A stretch of 34,245 nucleotides of DNA from a virus, in the IMG/VR virus record IMGVR_UViG_3300042879_000368, positions 1 to 34,245 of that record; one strand, 5' to 3'. This document shows, one piece after another, positions 23,946-31,435 of the stretch. A model generated the notes under the pieces. That model was not told where the DNA came from, ran no database searches, and saw only the letters and a program-made list of their open reading frames with translations. A program made the position numbers and the translations under genes. Each line of letters begins with the position of its first letter. Within the stretch, counting starts at the first letter, position 1.

Positions 23946-23973
23946 ATTCTAATCAACTTTGCCTATAAAGCAA
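23946..23973 (-). promoter_or_regulatory. Leftward sigma70-like promoter before capsid gene
   Basis: On the minus strand TTGCTT (23973-23968), a 16-nt spacer, then TAGAAT (23951-23946). The spacer contains GGCAAAGT, shared with two other leftward promoter candidates. It lies just after the terminator of the scaffold unit and about 140 nt before the capsid start. A better-matching TTGACA further upstream (minus strand, about 23983-23978) is 26 nt from the TAGAAT and so does not pair with it at normal spacing. Confidence 0.55.
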
Positions 23974-23994
23974 GCCCTGTCAATAGTTTTTTGT

Positions 23995-24020
23995 AAAAAA
24001 AAGCCCAGCCGAAGCTGGGC
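23995..24020 (-). terminator. Strong intrinsic terminator after scaffold gene
   Basis: Minus strand GCCCAGC-UUCG-GCUGGGC followed by eight U residues (24020 to 23995): a perfect 7-bp GC-rich stem with a stable UUCG tetraloop. It stops leftward transcription from the portal/scaffold genes before the capsid gene, which then has its own promoter. This is the clearest terminator in the window. Confidence 0.92.
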
Positions 24021-24048
24021 AAACCTCGCCGGTACGAGGGAAGGAGCC

Positions 24049-24837
24049 TTAGCCGTATCTCTGCTGGAATAGCCGCTCAACCTTCTGGCGGTACGCAGGA
24101 TCGCTTTCATACTTTGGATCGCCAACCATAGCTTGCAGCTCTAGGTCTGTTGGCATTCCGTCAACCTCTTCCTTGCCCGTAGGGATTCTGCCTTCGTAAG
24201 CAGCCCGAATCTTTGACAAAGCTTGCATTCCACGGGCGGTTCCCCCCATGATCTTAAACTCTTCAAAGTCTTCAGGCGACCATACGCCCTTATTGACAAG
24301 CCCTCTGGCCCAATCGACCATTCCATTAATAATGGCGTTGGCATTTGGACCTAAAGCCTTGCGTTCAGCCTCCATGTCAAAGGATGGCGCACCGGCCATC
24401 TCGTCTGCCTTGGCTGTTATTTCACGAGCCAGCTCGTCAAATGCAGCTTGAGAGACGCCATTCTTTGCAGCCCACTCTGTAAACATGGGGACCATCGGGC
24501 GCTTATCCGCATCTTCGCCAAACGCAGATAGGTCATACTTGCCGTCAGGCGGGGCCTTATGCTTACCTTGGCTGACCAGCTTACGCATGTCCTTCCAAGA
24601 CTTTGCCATGCCCTCAAGATCAGGCTCATTCTTGTCTTTCTTCCAAAAGTTCTCAGGCCACCAGTCCGGGCGGTCAACCGGTTCGTCGTCAGGAATGGAG
24701 TCTGCTGCACGGTGCTCAACCGTGGTTTCCTTCTCAGCGGGAGCGTTATCATCAGTTGGCTCTACGTTGTCAAGTAGGCCAGTGGGTTCCGCTGCTGCTG
24801 AATCACTAGGCTCGACTGCCGTATTTTCTTCGCTCAA
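24049..24837 (-). CDS. Scaffolding protein, 262 aa
   Basis: Acidic N-terminus rich in Glu, Asp and Ala, then DRPDWWPENFWKKDKNEPDL, followed by LEGMAKSWKDMRKLVSQGKH and AAKNGVSQAAFDELAREITA, features of the T7-like capsid assembly (scaffold) family. The C-terminus (YRQKVERLFQQRYG) is the basic helix expected to touch capsid protein. Located between portal and capsid genes, as in T7 gene 9. It overlaps the Bbp19-like gene by 4 nt and is followed by a strong terminator. Confidence 0.88.
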   Translation of the reverse strand: MSEENTAVEPSDSAAAEPTGLLDNVEPTDDNAPAEKETTVEHRAADSIPDDEPVDRPDWWPENFWKKDKNEPDLEGMAKSWKDMRKLVSQGKHKAPPDGKYDLSAFGEDADKRPMVPMFTEWAAKNGVSQAAFDELAREITAKADEMAGAPSFDMEAERKALGPNANAIINGMVDWARGLVNKGVWSPEDFEEFKIMGGTARGMQALSKIRAAYEGRIPTGKEEVDGMPTDLELQAMVGDPKYESDPAYRQKVERLFQQRYG

Positions 24838-25088
24838 AATTTCCTCGCTCTATCGATTCGGGATTCTATCTCTTTGACTAAAGAGCATCGTCCCTCTAAA
24901 AAATAGCCGTAGGATGGATCACTCCCCGGCCCCCAGCATGGTTGCTCAATGGTTTGACTTCTTAGCCATTTAAGCAACTTTTGCCCTTCCTCTGTGCCAA
25001 ATACTCGCAAGCACAGCTTATCCGTATCGCTAGACTCCGGTGGAGTCATAGCTTTCTGCATCTCTTCCAAATCATCCCAACCGGCCAT
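24834..25088 (-). CDS. Bbp19-like head-region protein, 84 aa
   Basis: A small protein between the cupin and scaffold genes. The pattern LCLRVFGTEEGQKLLKWLRS ... CWGPGSDPSYGYFLEGRCSL, with a final helix LVKEIESRIDRARKF, matches a family of short proteins typified by Bordetella phage Bbp19, encoded near the portal gene. Its role is not established (head or head-completion function suspected). It overlaps genes on both sides. Confidence 0.7.
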   Translation of the reverse strand: MAGWDDLEEMQKAMTPPESSDTDKLCLRVFGTEEGQKLLKWLRSQTIEQPCWGPGSDPSYGYFLEGRCSLVKEIESRIDRARKF

Positions 25089-25398
25089 AGGGGTCTCCGT
25101 CTGTTATTAATTCGTTATCTAGTTCGAATTTTTCTGCTTCGCTTAGTGCGTGGATGCAGTACCAGATGGTATCTGTCTCCGTGATAATTACGTGGGAAGT
25201 ATTAGCCTTAATCTCTATGCAGGCTGGCGCTTCGTACTTGGTTTGCACGCCATCGACATCGACATAGACCGTACCTTTTGCCAGAAGCGACAGATGAGAA
25301 TAAGGGTGGATATGCTGCGGCACAGCCCACCCTTTAGGAAGGAAGTATTCTTTGGCGTATAAGCCAGCCGCGAAATGGTGTTGAATATCAGGCTGCAT
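25072..25398 (-). CDS. Cupin-domain protein in head operon, 108 aa
   Basis: A single-domain cupin. Motif 1 is visible as G23-x5-H29-x-H31-x3-H35-x6-G42 (GWAVPQHIHPYSHLSLLAKG), with His at the position usually taken by Glu. Motif 2 is the stretch PACIEIKANTSHVIITETD containing His69. Four His could bind one metal ion. It overlaps the end of the portal gene by 11 nt and the Bbp19-like gene by 17 nt, so it is co-expressed with head genes. Possible roles are a small head component, a metal-dependent enzyme or a host-modifying factor; none is decided. Confidence 0.78.
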   Translation of the reverse strand: MQPDIQHHFAAGLYAKEYFLPKGWAVPQHIHPYSHLSLLAKGTVYVDVDGVQTKYEAPACIEIKANTSHVIITETDTIWYCIHALSEAEKFELDNELITDGDPYGRLG

Positions 25399-26992
25399 TG
25401 GCCTCCTGCTGCTGCGCCATTGCCATAGTTATATTCTGCTCTGTCTGCATATTCTGCGCCTGTTCCAGCATGTAAGAACGCTCTGCGGCAGAGTTACGCA
25501 CGGCTGACGGAATTCCAAACTTGTCAGCGATATAGTCAATCAGGTCGCCAGTCTTCACAGCAATCTGACCTTCTGGACCAAGGGTGCTGGCAATCTGCAT
25601 GAACTGCATGATGTTATTAATTTCCTCCATGTTCTGCGCCATAGCCAGTGGGGCTACAGGGCTGACCTTAACCTCAAGGCCATTGACACGCAGAGGCATA
25701 TTAATTAGGCCGCGCTCATCCATAACTTGCAGGATGCGAGAGACCATCGGGATCATCGTCTCATTAATCAGACGACCAAAAGCAGAGCCAAGGTTTTGCG
25801 CCAGCTCTTTCATGCGCTCAACTACCTCGGTTGCTGACCGGGCAGACATATTGTCTGGTGGCAAAGACTCGTCCAGCAGGGTACGCTTAACATTCTGACG
25901 CAGATCGTTAATCACAATCTGGCTGACATTAAAGTCACCGGCACGAGCCAGAGGACGCAGCGATTCGCCTTGAGGTCCACCGTTTCTAGCCACAGGAATG
26001 ATTGCACCCGGAACAATCTTTACAGTCTGAGGGTTTAGCACACCATCGTCTGCTGCGGTATACACACCAGCCACAGCCAGAGATGCATTCTTTAGCAACA
26101 GCTCAAGGGTTTTGTTTAGCGTCTTAATGTCTGGCAGCGCAGTCAGCAGCGGACCACGGCCATAGATTTCGCCAGCTACCTTTGCATAACGGCTGATAAC
26201 CCACGGAGACGAGTTCATCCGACGATAGACGATCTCTTCTTTGCCGCCAGTGACGCAGATAACGTGGTAGCACCAGTCGCCACGCTCGTAATCCAAGATG
26301 GTAGCTTCCATCAGATCAAAGTCGTCTGTAGGCTTGGTATCGATCATGTTCTGCATATGATCGGAAAACTCTGCATCACGCCACTGCTGCTTGATTGCCT
26401 CGCCCTTCATACGCATACGGCGGTAGATTTTGTCTACCTGACCGTTTGCCCCTTCCTCAAACGACACGAGGAACAGCGGCACAGGGATAAAGTTCAGCGG
26501 AGAGATGTCATCACCCGGCTGGATCATCATGCAGGCAGTGCCTACAGCCATGTCCATTAGGAATTCGCCAATAGCAATGTCGAAGTTCGACTGCTTAATG
26601 GCTGTGAACATTTCTTCCATATAAACATCGAGCACTGCTTGAGCCTGCTGCTTTTGCTCAACTGGAACTTCTGAACCCGGCTCTAGGCGGCACCACTTAC
26701 GCTGCGGAGGAAAGATGCCAGACTGTAGACGATTAGCAAAACGCTGAGTACTATTAATGGCAGTAGAGTCAAAGACCCTAGCCATCTTCTTAGCACCTTG
26801 AGAATTGCCATCGTAGTATCCATAAAGTTGGCGCTGAGGCAGAGCAAACTCATAGGCATCACGGTATAAAGACTCGAACAGGTCTTTATTGCGCTGTGCT
26901 TTCTCTGCACGCTTTAAGATTTCCTCTAATGGCAGTCGCTTGCCTTGAGGAACCTTGCGGCGCGTACCCTTCATGTAGGAAATTTCAGCCAT
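25388..26992 (-). CDS. Portal (head-tail connector) protein, gp8-like, 534 aa
   Basis: Forms the dodecameric DNA entry/exit ring. Length is almost equal to T7 gp8 (536 aa). Clear family features: FESLYRDAYEFALPQRQLYG near the N-terminus, FDSTAINSTQRFANRLQSGI, FPPQRKWCRLEPGSEV, the FIPVPLFLVSFEEGANGQVD clip/wing region, and MSARSATEVVERMKELAQNL followed by MVSRILQVMDERGL. It is adjacent to the upstream 131-aa gene with one shared base. Confidence 0.93.
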   Translation of the reverse strand: MAEISYMKGTRRKVPQGKRLPLEEILKRAEKAQRNKDLFESLYRDAYEFALPQRQLYGYYDGNSQGAKKMARVFDSTAINSTQRFANRLQSGIFPPQRKWCRLEPGSEVPVEQKQQAQAVLDVYMEEMFTAIKQSNFDIAIGEFLMDMAVGTACMMIQPGDDISPLNFIPVPLFLVSFEEGANGQVDKIYRRMRMKGEAIKQQWRDAEFSDHMQNMIDTKPTDDFDLMEATILDYERGDWCYHVICVTGGKEEIVYRRMNSSPWVISRYAKVAGEIYGRGPLLTALPDIKTLNKTLELLLKNASLAVAGVYTAADDGVLNPQTVKIVPGAIIPVARNGGPQGESLRPLARAGDFNVSQIVINDLRQNVKRTLLDESLPPDNMSARSATEVVERMKELAQNLGSAFGRLINETMIPMVSRILQVMDERGLINMPLRVNGLEVKVSPVAPLAMAQNMEEINNIMQFMQIASTLGPEGQIAVKTGDLIDYIADKFGIPSAVRNSAAERSYMLEQAQNMQTEQNITMAMAQQQEANAA

Positions 26993-27387
26993 TATTTCAA
27001 CCTTTCTTTCATAAGCATTGGGCGCTCGACCTGTCTTGGTTTCATAACAGCTCTAGCAGGAGCTTCTTCCTCATCCATGATTACGTGGATTTCTTCTGCT
27101 CTCTTGCCACCCTCTTGTCCTGTCTTATAAATGGGCCACTTACCAGCCTCAATATCATTTTGCCAGCGCTTATAAAGCTCATCCTCGTTAGTCAAAAGCT
27201 TTCTATCAACCCATCCGGGGACAGTAGCAAATTGACCCTTATACTTTCCCTCAGGAATGTATATTGTTGATGAATAAACAGTTATTGGATTGCCATTTTT
27301 GTCTTGACCAACATTGCCAGTAGCAATCGATCTACGATGGTAGTCAACAATATTTTGTTCAGCAGGAGTAAGTTTTAAATCGGCCAT
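26992..27387 (-). CDS. Conserved phage head-region protein, 131 aa
   Basis: A soluble protein with the segments DKNGNPITVYSSTIYIPEGK, YKGQFATVPGWVDRK and RWQNDIEAGKWPIYKTG, a recurring pattern in proteins encoded next to terminase and portal in many phages. The C-terminus is acidic then basic (HVIMDEEEAPARAVMKPR). Function unknown; a role in packaging or head morphogenesis is suggested only by position. Confidence 0.65.
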   Translation of the reverse strand: MADLKLTPAEQNIVDYHRRSIATGNVGQDKNGNPITVYSSTIYIPEGKYKGQFATVPGWVDRKLLTNEDELYKRWQNDIEAGKWPIYKTGQEGGKRAEEIHVIMDEEEAPARAVMKPRQVERPMLMKERLK

Positions 27388-27974
27388 TATTCATACCACT
27401 CCAAAGCTAAGTAAGCAGCGTGATTAGTGCCGTTTACATTGGTTAGCCTGAACAAATAATTTGTCAAAGGCTTTAATACATATTCAAGCGATCCTGCCGT
27501 TCCACCACCAGACTTTTTGCCTGTTCCGCCGGGGATAATCTGCGCATCTAGCTGCGTCCCGAGCGAAGATACTGTCGGGTTTATTATCATGGCAACTTGG
27601 CTGCTAGTCGTATAATTGCGATTCCTATTGATAGGAGTAAATGGCGTGCCGCCCGTAGCAGTCGTGCCTTCATAAATATATAACTCCGCATCTCCGATAC
27701 ATAACGCGTCAAGAGTCATGTGTGGTACTACGCCAGAAGCAGCCGCAAGAACAATATCAATGCTAGAACCTGACGCTAATGGTGCTGAGGTCGGATACAT
27801 CTTGTACGCAAACCAAGCTCTGCCGTCGTGATTACGCTGGTGGTTTACATCAACCACAATAGAAGGCGCATCAGCACCTGCAACTACATAGCTGCCAGAA
27901 TTGTTCTTCTGAACCTGAGTTACAAACCTAGACTTTGTGGTTAGTGACTCAAGTTCTACCAGAGTTACGGCCAT
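27387..27974 (-). CDS. Structural protein candidate, 195 aa
   Basis: A beta-rich protein with a recognisable phage pattern: DAELYIYEGTTATGGTPFTP, INRNRNYTTSSQVAMIINPT, then a Gly-rich GGTGKKSGGGTAG loop and LEYVLKPLTNYLFRLTNVNG with terminal LALEWYE. Proteins of this shape occur in head gene clusters of podoviruses and are usually virion components. It sits between the 51-aa and 131-aa genes of the head operon. Confidence 0.6.
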   Translation of the reverse strand: MAVTLVELESLTTKSRFVTQVQKNNSGSYVVAGADAPSIVVDVNHQRNHDGRAWFAYKMYPTSAPLASGSSIDIVLAAASGVVPHMTLDALCIGDAELYIYEGTTATGGTPFTPINRNRNYTTSSQVAMIINPTVSSLGTQLDAQIIPGGTGKKSGGGTAGSLEYVLKPLTNYLFRLTNVNGTNHAAYLALEWYE

Positions 27975-27976
27975 GA

Positions 27977-28132
27977 TTAGGCTTTCTGCTTAGTGGCCTT
28001 ACGCGCTTCTGACAAAGCAATCGCAACAGCCTGCTTCTTATCCTTAACTTCTGGACCACCTTTACCAGAATGCAGGGTGCCAGACTTGTATTCGCGCATT
28101 ACTTTCTGCACTTTCTTCTGGAACTTATCCAT
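27977..28132 (-). CDS. DUF6496-like small basic protein, 51 aa
   Basis: A short gene whose ATG (28132) shares one base with the previous stop (TAATG). The sequence VQKVMREYKSGTLHSGKGG, then KDKKQAVAIALSEARK, is the typical pattern of the small DUF6496 family ('KVMREFK.GKL.SG....V..RKQAIAIALSEA'). Function unknown; the protein is strongly basic. Often found among phage structural genes. Confidence 0.78.
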   Translation of the reverse strand: MDKFQKKVQKVMREYKSGTLHSGKGGPEVKDKKQAVAIALSEARKATKQKA

Positions 28133-28686
28133 TACAGTGACACTCCCTTGGATAGCATTGGACGTGACAGGCTGCGAACGCGAGCGCGTAGACGAGCAAG
28201 GCGACGCTCACCAGTTTCACGCTGCGTCATCTCTGTTTCTTGACGAGTTCTAGCAATTTGAGCCTGACCAGCAGCGGTTTCTTCCTGAATTTGCTTTTGC
28301 AAAACAGCCATTTCTTCTTCTGTTTTTTGAAGTTCTGCACGAGCGGCAGCTTCTTCTGCTGCAGCAGCAGCTTCTGCTTTTTTATTTTCAGGTTCCACAA
28401 TAGCTTTATATAACTGAGCTTCAAGTTTGGCCCATATATTAAATTCTGGACAACCAGACTCTTCGTTGATGCTATTCTTCTCGTGGCCTACGGTGTACTG
28501 GTCCATGTCCATGCCAGCAGCCTCAAAGGCTTTCTTTAGAGGCTCGGCCAGCTTTTGCACAAGCGGCAACGGTAGAACAACCTCGCCGGGAGTCAGGTGG
28601 CCCATGACGGTATCGCCATTACGACCCTTCTCGGCCATGTCTTCCATGTCTTCTTTCTCTTTACCGACGTTAATTTCGATGTCCAT
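28132..28686 (-). CDS. Coiled-coil virion-region protein, 184 aa
   Basis: The N-terminal part contains VMGHLTPGEVVLPLPLVQKL, a motif recurring in phage head-operon proteins of unknown role. Residues 95-165 form a long Ala/Glu/Gln coiled coil. The tail RLRARVRSLSRPMLS (165-179) closely resembles the tail of the neighbouring 138-aa protein, suggesting a shared partner or paralogous ends. Probably a head-associated component. Confidence 0.65.
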   Translation of the reverse strand: MDIEINVGKEKEDMEDMAEKGRNGDTVMGHLTPGEVVLPLPLVQKLAEPLKKAFEAAGMDMDQYTVGHEKNSINEESGCPEFNIWAKLEAQLYKAIVEPENKKAEAAAAAEEAAARAELQKTEEEMAVLQKQIQEETAAGQAQIARTRQETEMTQRETGERRLARLRARVRSLSRPMLSKGVSL

Positions 28687-28695
28687 AGTCGTTCC

Positions 28696-29112
28696 TTAGA
28701 TAGCAACTGAAGCGCCGAGGGTAGAAGTCTGGTCTGTGCCCAAAACTCCCATCTCTGGGTTGATACGAACGTCAGACAATAGGGCACGACGGCCAGATCG
28801 GACTCTGGCACGCAGACGGGAGGACTCTTCCTCGCCTAGCTTTCTGCGCTCAGCCTCCAAAGTGTCGGCAGTGCGCTTAGCTTCAGCCTCAAGGCTGGCT
28901 TTTTCCTGTGCGTACTTAGCAGTTTCAGCAGACAAACGCTCACGAGCAACAGCCGCTTGCTCTTTCTGTGCGGCAATTTGCTGTTCCATCTGCTGTGCAG
29001 CACGCCTAGACTCTGCGGCAGAGGATTCACGAGCTTTACGCGCAGCCGAAGATGCTCGATCCGCTTGATATACAGAGCCAGCCAGTACGGCGGCAGCTAC
29101 CCAAAATGGCAT
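28696..29112 (-). CDS. Membrane-anchored coiled-coil protein, 138 aa
   Basis: ATG 29112 has GGAGG 5 nt upstream; the upstream in-frame TTG (29124) would place that site inside the gene. The N-terminus is a short hydrophobic segment (MPFWVAAAVLAGSVYQA), followed by a Lys/Glu/Ala coiled coil (about 20-98) and a C-terminus with RLRARVRSGRRALLS, then GVLGTDQTSTLGASVAI. The ending resembles that of the next gene. Located first after the promoter downstream of terL. Probable virion or assembly protein. Confidence 0.65.
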   Translation of the reverse strand: MPFWVAAAVLAGSVYQADRASSAARKARESSAAESRRAAQQMEQQIAAQKEQAAVARERLSAETAKYAQEKASLEAEAKRTADTLEAERRKLGEEESSRLRARVRSGRRALLSDVRINPEMGVLGTDQTSTLGASVAI

Positions 29113-29143
29113 AATGGCCTCCAAATACGAAATATCTGAGGAA

Positions 29144-29171
29144 ATTCTATCGACTTTGCCTTAAACATCAA
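29144..29171 (-). promoter_or_regulatory. Leftward sigma70-like promoter after terL
   Basis: Minus strand TTGATG (29171-29166), 16-nt spacer, TAGAAT (29149-29144). The spacer holds GGCAAAGT, identical to that in the capsid promoter and similar to the RHH-gene promoter. It lies in the 87-nt gap between terL and the 138-aa gene, the only clear gap in this stretch, and would drive the head operon. Confidence 0.55.
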
Positions 29172-29175
29172 GGAT

Positions 29176-29196
29176 ATGATAGCACTGCGCTATCAT
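29176..29196 (-). terminator. Hairpin immediately after terL (weak terminator or processing site)
   Basis: ATGATAGC (29176-29183) and GCTATCAT (29189-29196) form a perfect 8-bp hairpin with a 5-nt loop, starting 3 nt after the terL stop codon. There is no U-run afterwards, so it is a poor intrinsic terminator. It may stabilise the terL 3' end, be an RNase processing site, or be a protein binding site. Confidence 0.5.
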
Positions 29197-29199
29197 TAT

Positions 29200-30756
29200 T
29201 TAAGCAAAAACGTCGAAGTCTGTAGCGGCAGTAGATTGCATGCCCATTGGCACACCGGATCGCCCTGAATTGGTTGTCATTCTTCTATGTTCTCCACCAC
29301 CAAGTAGCAGGTATCCAAAGGCGTCGCCTACGTGGGAGTGTTCATTCTTGTTTGGCGAGTCTCTAAATCGTTCTTGTCCTGCGCCGATGGCTACTCGTTT
29401 AAAGTGGTAGCCGCCAGCCAAGGACTTTCTTAACAATTTACAACTCTTGTCTACCAAAAGCCCCGGTTTGCCTTGGATTAACCTTTGCATTGGGGCGGCT
29501 CCTGCCTCGCGTCGGACTTTAAAGTCGTTAGACGGAGTAGGTTGAGCGCGTAATCCGAGGGTTCGCAGGTGGTCGAAGGCTGTAACTTCGTAGATAGCGT
29601 CACGCTGCATACCTGCTGGGTCGCCCCAGACCATAATCTGAGACTTGGGGAATCTGGCGTTTAGTTCACCCAGCAATTGCTGACCGAATCGCTCAAGGCC
29701 CATGTCAAAAGTGACAATCTCGTGCAGGACATGCCATGCCCCTGAGGGCATTTTCTGTCCGATCACTGCGGCTGGGGTCAAACCAAAGTCTAGTCCTACG
29801 TGGATGGGCAGGCTTTGGTCGTACTCTAAGTCTGCCGACATCATATTGTCGTCGTACTCAGGCCAGACGGGTCTGCCTTCCTGAACGTAGGTGTATTTAC
29901 CTTCTGCGTAGCAACGAATCCAGTCTAGGTTCTTACCTAGTAGCATTTGCTGGTAGTAGCCAGCGGGGAGGTTTGAGATATTTTCAGCTTTGGAGTTTGG
30001 CTTCCACCATCTTCCTGCGCTATATATAAAATCGTTTGCTTCAGGATTGTCTGGCAATTCTCCCAGATCAGCTTCGACGACGCCTCCGGGCTGTCTAAAG
30101 AACTCCCACTTATACGCACCACTCATCTTCTCCTTTTCAGCCATCCTAAACCACCAATGGTCGTCGTCCATAGGGTTAGTGTCAAGGATAATGCCATGCC
30201 AAGTAGCGCCGCCATCACGCTTAGTGGGATAGCGACCAACACGATGAGTAAGACCATCGATAACAGCTTTAGGAAGTTCCCTAGCTTCGTTAACCCATGC
30301 CCCGGTAAGCTCAAGTGACAGGAGCTTCCTAACGTCTTTCGGCTGATCCAGCGCAAGGAATATCACCTCACAGTCAATGCCAGCAGCGCCATCTCTGGCT
30401 GGCAGTTTAATATGGTGGGTAATCGGTGGCGTCCACAATAAAGGACCAAAAGTATTCTCAGGAAACAAGTCTAACCACGTCTTAATCGTCGTGGTTTTGA
30501 GCATTGGATAGCTATTCCTGACAATAGCGAAGCGGCTGTACTTAATGCCATCGATGGGGCTAGGTGCTTGCTGCACTGCCTTCATCATAATCTCTGCGCA
30601 GCAGGCATAAGACTTACCGCTACCCACAGGACCCATGACGCCACGAACAAAACCTTTGGACTGCAAGAACTTCCAGACAACAGGGCTAGTAGAAAAGTCT
30701 AAGTTCAGCCCTGTGACGGGCATAGATTTTGAGCCTGTATCTTTGGTTTTGCTCAC
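29200..30756 (-). CDS. terL: Terminase large subunit, 518 aa (GTG start)
   Basis: Packaging motor ATPase and nuclease. Walker A is GPVGSGKS (residues 42-49). The ATPase region includes LTGAWVNEARELPKA with the acidic Walker B/coupling Glu. The nuclease domain carries HVGLDFGLTPAAVIGQ, IMVWGDPAGMQRDA and HSHVGDAFGYLLLGGG, giving the three acidic positions. GTG 30756 is preceded by GGGG at 7 nt and overlaps the previous stop. Length is close to T7 gp19 (586 aa). Confidence 0.93.
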   Translation of the reverse strand: MSKTKDTGSKSMPVTGLNLDFSTSPVVWKFLQSKGFVRGVMGPVGSGKSYACCAEIMMKAVQQAPSPIDGIKYSRFAIVRNSYPMLKTTTIKTWLDLFPENTFGPLLWTPPITHHIKLPARDGAAGIDCEVIFLALDQPKDVRKLLSLELTGAWVNEARELPKAVIDGLTHRVGRYPTKRDGGATWHGIILDTNPMDDDHWWFRMAEKEKMSGAYKWEFFRQPGGVVEADLGELPDNPEANDFIYSAGRWWKPNSKAENISNLPAGYYQQMLLGKNLDWIRCYAEGKYTYVQEGRPVWPEYDDNMMSADLEYDQSLPIHVGLDFGLTPAAVIGQKMPSGAWHVLHEIVTFDMGLERFGQQLLGELNARFPKSQIMVWGDPAGMQRDAIYEVTAFDHLRTLGLRAQPTPSNDFKVRREAGAAPMQRLIQGKPGLLVDKSCKLLRKSLAGGYHFKRVAIGAGQERFRDSPNKNEHSHVGDAFGYLLLGGGEHRRMTTNSGRSGVPMGMQSTAATDFDVFA

Positions 30757-30992
30757 GCTTTACCCCTTGCGCGGATAGCTTCGGCACATTCAGCAGCGAT
30801 TTTGTTAAACGCGCCCCATTCCTCACACACCTTCGCGCATTCCTCGCGCTCTGCTGCTGCGACTAAGGCGGCGAACTTGAAGATATTGAAAGTGTGTTCT
30901 GGATCGCCATTAAAGATAAACGCACCGCCACGCTTGTCGTCTATAAAGTCGCCTTGCTCCCGCGCCATGCGGATAATGTCATCACGGTTCAT
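30753..30992 (-). CDS. Conserved small phage protein, 79 aa
   Basis: ATG 30992 (MNRDDIIRMAREQGDFIDD) was chosen over a start at 31085, which would overlap terS heavily. The pattern MNRDDIIRMAREAG ... FAALVAAAEREECAKVCEEW ... CAEAIRARG is very common in proteobacterial phages; the function is not known. It lies between the two terminase genes and overlaps both (11 nt and 4 nt). Confidence 0.75.
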   Translation of the reverse strand: MNRDDIIRMAREQGDFIDDKRGGAFIFNGDPEHTFNIFKFAALVAAAEREECAKVCEEWGAFNKIAAECAEAIRARGKA

Positions 30993-31422
30993 TAGATGGC
31001 TCCACGTCGATAATCTCAGGGGCTTTAACATTAATCCCGATAACACTAGGCTTATCTGATTCGTCAGCAGTATCCAGTAGTCCACTAGCCTTAGCCAGTA
31101 TTCTCAATACACCAACCTTATCGTACAGTTCAATGTCCAATGTTCTGGTGGTATTGCCGTCTTTATCGGTACGCTCGTTGACCTTAATAGACTTAATAGC
31201 TTGCAGGGCGTGCTCTGGGATGTCTTTGCTGGGCTTGACCTTAATATTGCCCATGTCGTCCCATTCCATCACATCGGTTAGCTTTGTATTAGCGATGGTC
31301 AGTAGGGAGTAGGCGACTGCTTCTCTGTTCTTGGCGATAGTGGCTGAACCACCCAGACGCTGCTGGACGTTCTTGACTCCACCCCAATGCTTTATGCTTG
31401 GAATTTGTTTAGTGACTGCCAT
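30982..31422 (-). CDS. terS: Terminase small subunit, 146 aa
   Basis: DNA-recognition partner of TerL. The middle includes REAVAYSLLTIANTKLTDVM, then IPEHALQAIKSIKVNER and LDIELYDKVGVLRILAKASG, matching the core of small phage terminase subunits. The start ATG 31422 has AAGGA at about 5 nt. Immediately upstream is a structured RNA region ending a few bases before this ribosome-binding site, so translation may be regulated by RNA folding. Position two genes before terL supports the call. Confidence 0.78.
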   Translation of the reverse strand: MAVTKQIPSIKHWGGVKNVQQRLGGSATIAKNREAVAYSLLTIANTKLTDVMEWDDMGNIKVKPSKDIPEHALQAIKSIKVNERTDKDGNTTRTLDIELYDKVGVLRILAKASGLLDTADESDKPSVIGINVKAPEIIDVEPSNEP

Positions 31423-31435
31423 AGTGTCCTTGTAG

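Larger units (their letters stand above)
23805..24048 (-). other. Capsid gene leader region (no gene)
   Basis: No coding frame is convincing here. Reading leftward it holds a strong terminator (24020-23995), then a sigma70-like promoter (23973-23946), then about 130 nt of leader before the capsid ATG. The leader carries a small hairpin at about 23853-23864 (CCGG stems around a 4-base loop) and another near 23897-23908 (GTTG/CAAC). These could protect a highly expressed mRNA; that is inference. Confidence 0.6.
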
